Shown here one piece after another: positions 33,083 to 42,291 of a stretch of 64,000 nt of DNA. A program made the translations under genes and the position numbers. Origin of the DNA: an uncultured Clostridia bacterium (GTDB lineage Bacteria; Bacillota; Clostridia; Oscillospirales; Acutalibacteraceae); the NCBI GenBank assembly GCA_947623175.1, contig CANQGK010000005.1, positions 1 to 64,000 on the forward strand. The letters are read 5' to 3'. The stretch's first letter is position 1. Every line of letters starts with the position of its first letter. The notes below the pieces were generated by a model. That model was not told where the DNA came from, did no database searches, and was given only the letters and a program-made list of their open reading frames with translations.

Positions 33083-33973
33083 TTAATCCCTATACCCTAT
33101 CCTAAAATACTCCAAATACTTCTTGAACTTATCCTGCGCCGAAAGGCAGGTATCGGTGAGGTAGCCCTTCTCGCGAGGCCATTCTTTCAGTCCGCGGTAA
33201 TAAAATAGTTTGATCTCGTCCTCGATGATGAAGGGGACGATGTTGTGCTTCAGGCATTCCTTGAACAGAATCAGCCGTCCGACGCGACCGTTGCCGTCCT
33301 GAAAGGGGTGAATACGCTCAAACCGCACGTGAAATTCGAGGAGGTCGTCAAGCGTGACGGTTTCCTTGCCGTTGTAGTCGGCAAGCAGTCGTTTCATCTC
33401 GGCGGGCACGTCCTCCGGTAGCGTCGTTTCCATGCCGCCGACCTCATTGGGCAGTTTTTTGTAATCGCCCACAGCGAACCAATTCTTTTTAGCGTCTCCC
33501 GTGCCGGTTTTGAGCAACAGGTGCAGATGCTTGATCCACTTCTCGCTCAACCGCAGCTTTGCGCCGTCGATGATCTCGTCGATACAGCGGAAATGATTGG
33601 TCGTTTCGATGATATCGTCCACGCGAATGCTCTCGTCGGTGACGCCGACAGTGGCGGTTTCAAAGATATAACGCGTCTGGTCGTGGGTGAGGCGGCTTCC
33701 CTCGATGTGGTTGGAATTATAGGTCAGCTCGATCTGAACTTTGTGATAGATCCCGCCGCAGATTTGTCCGTTCTTTTCATCTTGCAGAACCGAAAGCAGC
33801 GTGCGCGCCGTTTTTTTATTGCTCCGTTCGGGCTTTTCGGCGGTTTCGGGGATGTTCCAAGTCTTGCCGGTGAGGAATGCTCCGGGGACGCGGCCTTGCG
33901 CGCAGTAATTGCGAACGCTGCGCTTGGACATATTCCAAAGTGCCGCTATCTCTTTGACGGATAAATAGTTCAT
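33083..33973 (-). CDS. Fic-domain protein with N-terminal HTH
   Basis: 296 residues. Residues 1-45 form a helix-turn-helix ('LSVKEIAALWNMSKRSVRNY') like excisionase or MerR heads. The Fic core has 'HPFQDGNGRVGR' at 222-233, fully canonical for AMP transfer. 'SNHIEG' at 87-92 matches the inhibitory (S/T)xxxE(G/N) motif, so activity should be self-restrained. It could AMPylate a protein and bind its own promoter. GGGAGGTG precedes ATG 33973. It is the promoter-proximal gene of the restriction operon. Confidence 0.93.
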   Translation of the reverse strand: MNYLSVKEIAALWNMSKRSVRNYCAQGRVPGAFLTGKTWNIPETAEKPERSNKKTARTLLSVLQDEKNGQICGGIYHKVQIELTYNSNHIEGSRLTHDQTRYIFETATVGVTDESIRVDDIIETTNHFRCIDEIIDGAKLRLSEKWIKHLHLLLKTGTGDAKKNWFAVGDYKKLPNEVGGMETTLPEDVPAEMKRLLADYNGKETVTLDDLLEFHVRFERIHPFQDGNGRVGRLILFKECLKHNIVPFIIEDEIKLFYYRGLKEWPREKGYLTDTCLSAQDKFKKYLEYFRIGYRD

Positions 33974-33998
33974 ACCGCACCTCCCTTTCTACTCTTAT

Positions 33999-34027
33999 AG
34001 TATATCACATTATCGGCAAAAAAGCAA
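33999..34027 (-). promoter_or_regulatory. promoter of the fic-res-mod operon
   Basis: On the minus strand TTGCTT (34027-34022), 17 bases, TATACT (34004-33999), 25 bases before ATG 33973. Confidence 0.7.
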
Positions 34028-34398
34028 TAGGCTAATATGAAATTATATAGAACTATTTGCCGTTAACGGCACGGAAAACAGAACTGAGAAAGCGCGCCGT
34101 GTCGAACAAGGTCGAGCAGAAAGAGTATCGATCATGTGTTCCGTACTTCTTTGTTTACAGCGGCGCAGATTTTGACGAGAGGGCGGTTTGACTTCTTGTA
34201 AATTCAGAGATAGCATAATTGAAAGCGAGACTTTTTGGACGGCGAAACGGCTTGGGAAGCTTCTTCGACCACATAACAGACCACCTACCGTTTCGGAGTA
34301 CTCGGAAACAGTGGACATAAGAGTGCTAAAGAGCACGGTTTGCCGAGCGGAAAGGGGCGGAAAACGCCTGAAATGGCAGGAAAAATATACCAACCGCT
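34028..34398. other. island right end, no gene seen
   Basis: Between the fic promoter and the tRNA remnant there is no convincing coding frame. GACCAC occurs twice at about 34269-34287. The stretch may be the remains of a lost integrase region, but I see no integrase motif in any frame. Confidence 0.4.
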
Positions 34399-34439
34399 AT
34401 TTGGGATCTTGAGGCCGCAGGTTCGAACCCTGTCACTCC
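34399..34439 (+). repeat. partial tRNA-Pro copy (attachment-site remnant)
   Basis: 41 bases match 27504-27544 with one mismatch. They cover the anticodon loop to the acceptor 3' strand. There is no 5' half, so it is not a functional tRNA. Confidence 0.85.
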
Positions 34440-34449
34440 AATCAAAAAT

Positions 34450-34483
34450 CGGCAAGGCTTTTATGGTTCTTGCCGGTTTTTTT
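34450..34483 (+). terminator. probable original terminator of tRNA-Pro
   Basis: CGGCAAG (34450-34456) pairs with CTTGCCG (34469-34475), then eight T residues. It lies directly after the tRNA remnant. Confidence 0.75.
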
Positions 34484-34526
34484 GTATGACGAAAACCGCA
34501 CGTTCAGCGTGTGGTTTTCATTATAC

Positions 34527-34574
34527 AAAAAGACTGCATTCCCGTCCTTTTCGGATAAGATTGCAGTCTTTTTT
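34527..34574. terminator. repeat-family terminator, copy B
   Basis: AAAAAGACTGCA...TGCAGTCTTTTTT with a loop nearly identical to copy A. It lies 3' of the leftward ABC operon. Confidence 0.75.
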
Positions 34575-34617
34575 CGGCTTTTTTTACAGCACTATTAAAA
34601 TTAAAGTTTTATTTCAA

Positions 34618-35286
34618 TTACTCTGTTAAAACACCGTCTTCGATCGTTACTATTTTGCCGCATTCCGAAGCGATATCCGCATCATGTGTAATTATAATTA
34701 CGGTTTTTCCCTGTTTGTTTAAATCTTTTAAAATATTCATAATGATTTTTGAATTTGCGCTATCCAGAGCGCCGGTGGGTTCGTCTGCGAGTATATACTT
34801 CGGATCGTTTACAAGCGCCCGAGCTATTGCAACTCTTTGTTTTTCGCCGCCGGACAGGTTTTCCGCCAAGCGGTTTTTAAGTTTGAATATTCCCATGATC
34901 TTCAGCTTTTCGTCAACGGTTTTTTCGATGTTTTCGCTCGCTTTATTACCCAACAACAGCGGAAGTCCGACATTAAATGAAACGGTATCATCATTTATCA
35001 ATCCGAAATCCTGCATGACAAATCCAAACATTTCGTTTCTTATATTCGCAATATCGCGATCGGTGCATTTTGATATGTCTTTACCGTCCAAGTAATACTC
35101 TCCAGACGTTGCGGTATCCAAACAGCCGATTATATGCAGAAGGGTTGATTTTCCTGCGCCGGAGCGACCTTTTACGGCAATCAATTCTCCGTCGTTTATT
35201 TGCATAGAAATATTTTTAAGTACCGAATTTTCACGGTTTGTATTTAAGTTGTATTTTTTACAAATTTCATTTAAAATAATACTCAT
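34618..35286 (-). CDS. ABC transporter ATP-binding protein (MacB/LolD type)
   Basis: 222 residues. Walker A 'GRSGAGKSTLLH', Q-loop 'GFVMQDFGLI', signature 'NLSGGEKQRVAIARAL', Walker B 'YILADEPTGALD' and His switch 'VIIITHD' are all intact. MacB/LolD-type ATPases drive FtsX-like permeases that expel peptides or lipids. It is the last gene of the leftward operon whose two permease genes are both interrupted by a MITE, so the transporter is probably dead although this subunit is whole. Confidence 0.94.
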   Translation of the reverse strand: MSIILNEICKKYNLNTNRENSVLKNISMQINDGELIAVKGRSGAGKSTLLHIIGCLDTATSGEYYLDGKDISKCTDRDIANIRNEMFGFVMQDFGLINDDTVSFNVGLPLLLGNKASENIEKTVDEKLKIMGIFKLKNRLAENLSGGEKQRVAIARALVNDPKYILADEPTGALDSANSKIIMNILKDLNKQGKTVIIITHDADIASECGKIVTIEDGVLTE

Positions 35287-35312
35287 AAATTCCCCTCGAT
35301 TTTTCCTCTTTG

Positions 35313-36760
35313 TTATGCTTTTTGCTTGTACATTTCAATCAGATTTTGTTTTTTTAAATCGATTACAAAATATAAAGAAGTCAACAGATATATTCCTATC
35401 AGATAAAACAGTACATATACGTACGTCATAAAGTTAATCGTATAAGCGTCCGGCGGAAATAAATTTCCCAAGCTTGTGAAGTTAATCAAAAAATACGAAA
35501 TTACAAAACCGGCAATAATGACTACGCTTGATCGAACAGCTTCTGCTGCCGCGCACATTTTTTGCGTCATTCCGCACATATAATATATGATATATCTTCG
35601 TTAGTCAATGCAATCAGATTACAATGCGCCCGAGGCGGACGGATTTCTCCGCCGCCTGTGTCATCGTCCTTGAAATACGACAGTATTCCTGCGTCCTCTT
35701 CCTTGCCGGACGAAAAAATCCGCTCCGACTCGGGTCGAAGATTTTGCGTGAGAACGCCGTTCGTGTTCCGCACGAAGCACGGTTGAGAGCATACTGTCGT
35801 ATGGTAAGACCGTGCGACAAAGCGAGCGCGGACGTCATTCCACGCAAAACGCATTGTAATCTGATTGCATTGACTAATCGAAATGTTTAACATACTGTTG
35901 ATGCCGCCGATGCCCGATAAACCCAACAACGTAAAGACCAATAAAACAATTCCGTTGGACAAGAAGTAATCTCTCATTTCGTTTGAAAAATTTGTAATCA
36001 TAGAATTGATATCCGATACCTCGCCGTATTGATCCAGCAATTCGTATATTTCGTTATGCGCCGAGTTTTTCATTATAATAATTGTTCCGTAATTATAATT
36101 ATAATTATATATATCAATGTCCTTTTCTTTTATAGATAAGATATCTCGGCATTCAAACGGCAAAATAAAATCTGCGTTGGCTGTGGATATTATATTTTCC
36201 AATGTTGCATCATTTTTACTGCTGCCGGACATAAATGCCGTAATATATTCGTTTTCTTTAATTGTTCCGATAACCCGGCATAATATTTCGCTTTTTTGCT
36301 CGCCCCCTCGCAGTGAAACAATATCATCTACGGAATATTTTGAACCGATTGATATAATCGGTATGTAATCATATTTATTATTTTTGTCGAACCACTTGCC
36401 GCCGTTTAGCGTCACTTTTGTATATTTTATAATCGTATCATTATACCCGTAGGCAAGAACATGTTTGCCGGAATCGGTTATCAATTCAACTTCGGAAACC
36501 TTACCCAACTCATACGCCTCGGCGTCGGGCAATATTTTTTCCAAATTAAACGTATTCGTATCATAGTATGTATACGGAGTAAAGTAAAAGGCGTTTTTGC
36601 CGTTAAAAATATTTGCAGTCGCTTTTGAATGCGAAATATTTTGGACTTTTCCGACAAGAGAAATAAAAATAATGATCGACACTATAGTTTGAAATATTAA
36701 AATTAAATATGTAAATTTTCTTTTCCAAATTAATCGTAATGATAATTCAATTACTTTCAT
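35313..36760 (-). pseudogene. FtsX-like permease 2, broken by MITE copy 1
   Basis: The N-terminal part (36760 to about 35877) has a first TM segment ('YLILIFQTIVSIIIFISLV'), an extracellular region and TM2 ('GIVLLVFTLLGLSGIGGINS'). The C-terminal part (from about 35600 leftwards, with 'YYMCGMTQKMCAAAEAV') resumes beyond the MITE with two more TM segments. The element adds 273 bases including the TA duplication and is open in the entry frame. The C-terminal segment is in another frame, so a further one-base shift near 35580-35600 also separates the halves. Confidence 0.8.
35604..35874 (+). mobile_element. MITE copy 1 (271 bp)
   Basis: Terminal inverted repeats of about 25 bases begin GTCAATGCAATCAGATTAC and are mirrored at 35850-35874. 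TA on both sides (35602-35603, 35875-35876) suggests a TA target duplication, as made by IS630/Tc1-mariner-type transposases. There is no transposase gene. Copy 2 at 37196 is the same sequence in inverse orientation with a few differences. Confidence 0.88.
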
Positions 36761-36766
36761 ATGTAA

Positions 36767-38098
36767 TTATTCCTCTATATGATATATATCTTTGTTGATA
36801 TTAGACTTTATTGCTGCGGCGATTGAAAATACCAAAGTCACCGCAATAATCAGTGCAATAACAAGTAAATACAGCAACGGGTTTTCGGTTGTGATTAAAT
36901 TGAATTTTTCCAAAACGCCGGCAAACAACGAGAAAATAATACTTCCCGATATAATTCCGATCAAAATCACGATAAAAGACCGAGCGACTGTAAGATATAT
37001 TATTTTTGCTCTGCTGCAGCCGCAAATCAAATATATGTTATATGTTTTTTTACTTCTTATTATCCAAAAATAGATTATTGTAAAAAGGTTAATTATCGAA
37101 ACTACAAAAATGAGCAAAATTTGTCCGAATTCGATCCAAAATGATATAGTAAACATAACCGGCCTTTGTGAAGATATGTTAAAGCTTTCGATATAGCAAT
37201 GCAATCATATTACAATGCGTTTTGCGTGGAACGACGTCCGCGCCCGCTTTGTCGCACGGTCTTACCATACGACAGTATGCTCTCAACCGTGCTTCGCGCG
37301 GAACACGAACGGCGTTCTCATGCAAAATCTTCGACCCGAGTCGGAGCGGATTTTTTCGTCCGGCAAGGAAGAGGACGCGGGAATACTGTCGTATTTCAAG
37401 GACGATGACACAGGCGGCGGAGAAATCCGTCCACCTCGGGCGCATTGTAATCTGATTGCATTGCTATAAGGATTTGAACTTAAATAATCATATAAATCAT
37501 CTTTAACAATTCTGTTATTATAAGTGCAGCCGATAAAGCCGGTTTGAAAATTATTTATATAATAATCAACCGGAACGACTAAATAATCGGTGAATAAAAC
37601 CGAAACCACTCCGACAATTGTTATTTCGGAATTTGATACTTCTATTGTTTTTCCGATAGGCGATTCATTATAACCCGCTATTTCGCCGACATAGTATTCC
37701 GGCAATACCATAACTCCCGTTTCTTCGGTTCGTTCAAAATACCTTCCGAAAAGAATTCTGTTTGAATACAAGGTGTTGTACTCGCCGACAATATCCCGTT
37801 CTCCGTTTTGACCTGTCGGCTCTTTAAGCGATACAAGTGTGCTTTGCACATCCCCGGCAGATTCGATTTTTGAAACAATATCTTTTATATTTTGAGGAGA
37901 AGCTTTTGCCGATACAATGATTTTCAGGTCGTCTCCGTAGTTTATTCTGCGTTCTGCGGAAACGTCATAAATGTATCCGGAATAAAACAAAACGCCGAAA
38001 GCAGTGACTGTTAAGCTGATAACCACAATAAAAAACGACGCTTTGTTATGTACGGCAGTTCTCTTTATATCATGTAAAATCAAACGAAATGTTTTCAA
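36767..38098 (-). pseudogene. FtsX-like permease 1, broken by MITE copy 2
   Basis: The N-terminal part (38098-37465; TTG start after AGGAGG) has TM1 ('ASFFIVVISLTVTAFGVLFY') and a MacB-like periplasmic-type domain. The C-terminal part (about 37193-36767) has three TM segments ('FGQILLIFVVSIINLFTIIY' and later). Removing the MITE with one TATA copy joins 'SSNP' to 'YIESFNI' in frame, so the insertion alone broke the gene. Inside the element the frame runs to a stop after about 60 codons. Confidence 0.85.
37196..37464 (-). mobile_element. MITE copy 2 (269 bp)
   Basis: The ends are GCAATGCAATCATATTAC and its inverted partner at 37441-37464. The target duplication is TATA (37192-37195, 37465-37468) or TA. 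It is inverted relative to copy 1, 1.3 kb away in the partner permease gene. Confidence 0.88.
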
Positions 38099-38244
38099 CG
38101 CTATATTACCTCCTAAAAAACTTGTTCCCGAAAATCGAAAACTTCCTACCTATATATACAACAACCGAAACTGGTAAACAGGTTACAAATTTTTTTAAAA
38201 TTTTTTTATTTTTTGTAATTTCGTATTCATATTTTCAAAAAAAT

Positions 38245-38261
38245 GAGACCTTTTTGGTCTC
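38245..38261. terminator. short hairpin in the divergent ABC/ECF intergenic region
   Basis: GAGACC and GGTCTC pair around five T residues, followed by a T-containing stretch. It lies about 57 bases upstream of the sigma-factor start and may be a leader structure rather than a true terminator. Confidence 0.35.
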
Positions 38262-38317
38262 TTATTCGTTTAATAAGTAAAAGGGGCGAAAAGTACCTTT
38301 CGGAAGGGAGTAAGTCA

Positions 38318-38875
38318 ATGGATAACGGTGCAAGCAGCTACCGCCGTTTTCTTGCCGGTGATGACAAAGGCTTAGCGGAAATTGTAAGAGATTATAAAGA
38401 CGGCTTGATTTTCTATCTCAACGGCTTTGTGAGCAATATTTCCGTTGCCGAGGAGCTGATGGAAGAAACTTTTTTCAAGCTTATAACGAAAAAGCCGAAA
38501 TTTCAGGCCGAATATTCATTCAAGACCTGGCTTTATACCATCGGGCGAAATGCGGCGATCGATTATTTACGGCACAGCGCTAAAAAGAATGACCTTTCTG
38601 TGGATGATGCCGAGAATCGTCTTCGGGATGAGTATGATCTTGAGAAGCTGTATATCATCGAGGAACGGAAGATCACCCTTCATCGGGCATTAAAGCGACT
38701 CCGTCAGGAGTACCGTCAAGTCCTGTGGCTGATATACTTTGAAGGCTTTTCCAATGCGGATGCGGCGGCTGTTATGAAAAAGAGCGCAAAGCAGATGAAA
38801 AATCTCGTTTACCGTGCAAAAGGCGCTTTGAAATCGGAGCTTGATAAGGAGGGCTTCGCTTATGAAGAATTATGA
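38318..38875 (+). CDS. ECF sigma factor
   Basis: 185 residues. The sigma-2 region 'AEELMEETFFKLITKKP' and 'FKTWLYTIGRNAAIDYLR' is followed by a sigma-4 region 'LKRLRQEYRQVLWLIYFEGF' with HTH 'SNADAAAVMKKSAKQMKNLV'. ATG 38318 follows GGGAG; the longer frame from 38243 starts in the hairpin. It overlaps the next gene by 14 bases. It is divergent from the ABC operon, which it may have regulated before the MITEs landed (inference). Confidence 0.93.
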   Translation: MDNGASSYRRFLAGDDKGLAEIVRDYKDGLIFYLNGFVSNISVAEELMEETFFKLITKKPKFQAEYSFKTWLYTIGRNAAIDYLRHSAKKNDLSVDDAENRLRDEYDLEKLYIIEERKITLHRALKRLRQEYRQVLWLIYFEGFSNADAAAVMKKSAKQMKNLVYRAKGALKSELDKEGFAYEEL

Positions 38876-39716
38876 AGAAATTACACATGACCTGCTGGAA
38901 CGCAGAGACCGATACGTTGCAGAACAAAAAAGGAAAAGAAAAAGAGTGATTGGAGTTGTCGCTTCGCTCGGCTGCTTTTGCCTGGCTGCATTGATGGGCG
39001 TCGGCGTGTGGCTTGGCGGGATGCCGACGGCGCTTAAAAATATACCGGATAACAACAGCACGATTCCGGATAATCTCGGCAAAAGCGATGATACGTCGCC
39101 CGAAAATCATGGCGGCGCGCAAAGCGAACCTCCCGCAAACAGTCAAGAGGATAATTCTTCTAATCCTACAGTTACGGCTCCGCCTGCTTCCCAAACGACT
39201 CCGAATAATCCGTCAAATTCCGACAGCGATCCGGACAGCGATACTTCGGGCGGCGGCAATCCGGGCGGAAACAATCCGGCGGCGGAATTTGCTTACAAAA
39301 CCGTAGGTTATAAAGAAGCAAAAAAATTATTCGGATACCCGATTGTCGAGTGTAAAGACGCAAATTTTACGAATTATTCCATTGGCGTTGTAAGCCAAAA
39401 CGGCAATATATGTGATTACAGCTCGCTTATCTACAGCTTTACAAACGGCGTTAGCGTTACCCTGTTTAACCAGAAAATAGCCGTTCTGTATTTCGGAGAA
39501 TTCGGCGAAGGCGAAGATTCGGTAAAAACGGTCGAATATAACGGACGTACCTTTTTGATAAATGAAAACGCAAGCGCCGACGAAAAGCAATATTACCATA
39601 GAATCGGCTATTTTCCAAATCAAGACAAGGGCATTTGCTATATAGCCGACGTCACCGATGAAACAATCAAACAAACAGAAGTCTTAGATTTGATTATTAG
39701 CTTGGAAATCAAATAA
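38862..39716 (+). CDS. membrane protein, probable anti-sigma factor
   Basis: 284 residues. A cytoplasmic N-terminus of about 28 residues ('YEEITHDLLERRDRYVAEQK') precedes one TM helix ('VIGVVASLGCFCLAALMGVG'). Next come a Ser/Pro/Asn/Asp linker (about 55-140) and an extracellular domain of about 145 residues with alternating strands ('GYKEAKKLFGYPIVECKD', 'VSVTLFNQKIAVLYFGEF'). Topology and the 14-base overlap with the ECF gene fit an anti-sigma sensor; no zinc anti-sigma motif is seen. AAGGAGG precedes ATG 38862. Confidence 0.72.
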   Translation: MKNYEEITHDLLERRDRYVAEQKRKRKRVIGVVASLGCFCLAALMGVGVWLGGMPTALKNIPDNNSTIPDNLGKSDDTSPENHGGAQSEPPANSQEDNSSNPTVTAPPASQTTPNNPSNSDSDPDSDTSGGGNPGGNNPAAEFAYKTVGYKEAKKLFGYPIVECKDANFTNYSIGVVSQNGNICDYSSLIYSFTNGVSVTLFNQKIAVLYFGEFGEGEDSVKTVEYNGRTFLINENASADEKQYYHRIGYFPNQDKGICYIADVTDETIKQTEVLDLIISLEIK

Positions 39717-39794
39717 AGTAGAAATAAGCTGTAAAAAACAAACCAAGTCAATATTTTGTAGATTATATTTTTTTGCATAATTATATCAGATCAC

Positions 39795-39870
39795 AAAAAA
39801 GACTGCTTTCCTATCGTTTTCGAATAAGAATGCAGTCTTTTTTTATCTCGACTGTTTTTTTACAGCCTCT
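39795..39870. terminator. repeat-family terminator, copy C with extension
   Basis: The AAAAAAGACTGC...GCAGTCTTTTTT hairpin (39795-39844) is followed by ATCTCGACTGTTTTTTTACAG, an extension shared with copy D. It lies between convergent genes and can serve both. Confidence 0.75.
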
Positions 39871-39875
39871 TTCAT

Positions 39876-42161
39876 TCACCTTACAACCTTTTTCGCCTCG
39901 AGTTCGGCGGTTTTAGCTGTTAGGGTGATTTCGGGGCGTTCCGGCAAAATTGCTGCTAAAAGCTTGCCGTGATAAGCTTTACAAACGTTTTTTGTGTAAA
40001 TTTGTTCATCGTCGATCTTTCCGGAGCCGGTGCCTATGACTTTGCCGCCTTCCGCGGTAACAGTCACTTCGTCGTCTGCAGTCCGGGCGATGGCGCCGTC
40101 CTTATCGCAAAGATAAATCTCCGCGAAAATCAGGTCTGCCGCGCCGGTTTTGCCTGTCGTGTCGACGACGATTTTTATTGAACTTGCCTTGTCCGACGTT
40201 GCAAGGCAGTCTTCGCCGACGGGCTCTCCGTTTTGATACGCGACCGCCTCTAACTTGCCGGCGTTATAGGGAACTTCAAAAATCGCATAGCCTTTTTCAT
40301 TCGGCGACTTTTTGCCGAAGGATTTTCCGTTTAGCTTAAGCTCGCATTCGTCGGCAATCGTAAAAACATAGACCTCCGAAATTTTACCGTCTTTGCCGGG
40401 GTAAGTCCATGTTCTGTCCGCGTCGTAAAATCCCCAGCAGGAATAGGATTTCACACGGCGAGAGTTATCGGGATCAACCGTCAAAATCTTTACTCTTTCC
40501 CTTTCCCATGCAATATCGCGGTAGTAGGACTGTGGCTTTTTGAAGCCGCAGATCGAAAAATCACCGCAGTTTGAAATGTGATTCGGGTGCGATTCAAGCT
40601 CTAAAACCTGTGTGTCGGCGACGTCGTAAACCACTCGCCCGATACCCGTCTCGCCGAAATAATCCCAGCCCGTCCAAACAAATTCGCCGATAAGCTTGGG
40701 GTGGCTGTCCATCATTTTCTTTACCGGAAGCGCGTCGATAGGATAGCTCTCGGTAACAACAAAAAGGTGAGACGGAAACGCCTGTTCATCGTTCGCAATT
40801 CGGTCGGTAAGGTAGTTATAGCCCAAAACGTCCAAATTCCCCGCCTGCGGGGCAATTTTTTCGCATAAGAAGTCGGGTTGATTTAAATCGAGCCTATTAA
40901 ATTCGGGATCATCCCAAAAGCCGCAAAAAGCGTGTGTCAGCGGTCTTGTCGTATCGTTTTCTTTTATTTTGTCCGCTATCATCTTTCCGATCGCGTAGCC
41001 GTCACACTTTCCCGCTCTCTCGAAAATTTCATTTCCGGTTGACCACATGATGACCGACGGATGATTTCGGTCACGCAATACCATCGCGGCGATGTCCTCG
41101 GCGGCGTATTTATCGAACCAAAGATGATAGTCGTATTGCCTTTTGCCGCTCACCCAGCAGTCAAAAATTTCGTCTATAACGAGCATACCCATTCTGTCGC
41201 AAACGTCAAGGAAGACGCTCGACGGCGGGTTGTGAGATACGCGAATGGCATTAAAGCCGTTTTCCTTGAGAATTCTCACACGCCGTTCCTCTGCGCTCAC
41301 GAAGGACGCCGCGCCGACGATTCCGTTGTCATGATGGCAGCAAGCGCCGTATAATTTAATCGGTTGACCGTTCAGCAAAAGTCCGCTTTCAAAGTCACAG
41401 GCGAGAGTCCTGACGCCGAAATTTATGCTCTCACTGTCCTCGCAATTATCGGTATAAAGCGCAAGATTACAGGAGTAAACCGTCGGAGAATCGGGCGACC
41501 AAAGCTTAACACCGTGAAGCACAGTCTTGACGGAAAAGCTGTTTTTTCCGGATTCAAGCTGAACCGAGCGAGCCATGGAAAAGCCGAGCTCGGGAACCGA
41601 AAAATTGATTTTTGCCACCTGCTTACAGGAAGAGAATATCTCTGTCGAAATTTCGACCTGCGCCGAATCACCGAAAAGTCCAAGGGTTTTAAGCGCCGTC
41701 GCAAAAGGCACAAAATAATCATTACCGCAGGTCAGAATACCGACCTCGCGGTAAATTCCCGCGCCCGTGTACCAGCGCGAAGCCGGCTGGGCGGTCGCAT
41801 CGACCTCAACGCGAATTTCATTTTCGCCCTCATGCAAAAATTCGGCTATATCTACCGTAAAAGCGGTGTAGCCGTACGGGTGAAATCCTGCCCGCTCGCC
41901 GTTTACAAAAACCTCGCAAAGTCCCATTACGCCGTCGAATTGCAGCAGAACGTTCTGCGCATCGGGCTTTGGAAGCTTTCGGACATACGTTCCCTTACAT
42001 GGTTGAAAATAGCCGTAATCCGCACCCGTCGGCGAGTCGGCAGTGCGCGGAGTCATAAGCATAAAATCGTGCGGCAGTGTGACGTCCTCGCCCTCAAACT
42101 CCTGACACCTTTCACGATTCGGCATAAATTTCCAATTATCAAGCAGCTTTTCGTATTTCAT
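39876..42161 (-). CDS. glycoside hydrolase family 2 (beta-galactosidase/glucuronidase type)
   Basis: About 761 residues. The N-terminal jelly-roll has 'VTLPHDFML', 'GTYVRKLPKP', 'NGERAGFHPYGYTAFTVDI' and 'RWYTGAGIYREV'. An immunoglobulin-like domain follows, then a TIM barrel with 'RVSHNPPSS', 'WSTGNEIFERAG' (acid/base Glu) and 'KLIGEFVWTGWDYFGE' (nucleophile Glu), plus C-terminal beta domains. No signal peptide, so it works on imported beta-glycosides. ATG 42161 follows GGGAGGT. It is flanked by direct copies of the terminator repeat (C and D). Confidence 0.92.
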   Translation of the reverse strand: MKYEKLLDNWKFMPNRERCQEFEGEDVTLPHDFMLMTPRTADSPTGADYGYFQPCKGTYVRKLPKPDAQNVLLQFDGVMGLCEVFVNGERAGFHPYGYTAFTVDIAEFLHEGENEIRVEVDATAQPASRWYTGAGIYREVGILTCGNDYFVPFATALKTLGLFGDSAQVEISTEIFSSCKQVAKINFSVPELGFSMARSVQLESGKNSFSVKTVLHGVKLWSPDSPTVYSCNLALYTDNCEDSESINFGVRTLACDFESGLLLNGQPIKLYGACCHHDNGIVGAASFVSAEERRVRILKENGFNAIRVSHNPPSSVFLDVCDRMGMLVIDEIFDCWVSGKRQYDYHLWFDKYAAEDIAAMVLRDRNHPSVIMWSTGNEIFERAGKCDGYAIGKMIADKIKENDTTRPLTHAFCGFWDDPEFNRLDLNQPDFLCEKIAPQAGNLDVLGYNYLTDRIANDEQAFPSHLFVVTESYPIDALPVKKMMDSHPKLIGEFVWTGWDYFGETGIGRVVYDVADTQVLELESHPNHISNCGDFSICGFKKPQSYYRDIAWERERVKILTVDPDNSRRVKSYSCWGFYDADRTWTYPGKDGKISEVYVFTIADECELKLNGKSFGKKSPNEKGYAIFEVPYNAGKLEAVAYQNGEPVGEDCLATSDKASSIKIVVDTTGKTGAADLIFAEIYLCDKDGAIARTADDEVTVTAEGGKVIGTGSGKIDDEQIYTKNVCKAYHGKLLAAILPERPEITLTAKTAELEAKKVVR

Positions 42162-42291
42162 AAGACTACCTCCCAAATACATTCGCTACTATAGCACACA
42201 AAATAAAATTTGTCAAGCTGTCCGCCGCCTTATTTTCGGACTTAAAAATCAGCTTATAAATAAAAATATTATCAAAACTCTTGACAAAAGC

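Larger units (their letters stand above)
27504..34439. mobile_element. genomic island inserted in tRNA-Pro
   Basis: Bounded by a 41-bp direct repeat of the tRNA 3' end (27504-27544 and 34399-34439, one mismatch). The left copy completes the functional tRNA; the right copy is a remnant followed by what looks like the original tRNA terminator (34450-34483). Cargo: fic, res, a 68-codon gene and mod, all leftward. No integrase or excisionase gene was found, so the island is probably fixed or moved in trans. Confidence 0.8.

Noticed and set aside
34043..34393. 116-codon leftward frame at the island right end as an integrase remnant
   Set aside because: No tyrosine or serine recombinase motif is present in any frame of this stretch.
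35604..35890. Several 60-90 codon frames inside the MITE copies
   Set aside because: They come from the repeat being open in several frames; no start signals and no transposase motifs.
41364..42194. 276-codon frame antisense to the GH2 gene
   Set aside because: Shadow of the GH2 coding sequence, basic low-quality protein, no start site.
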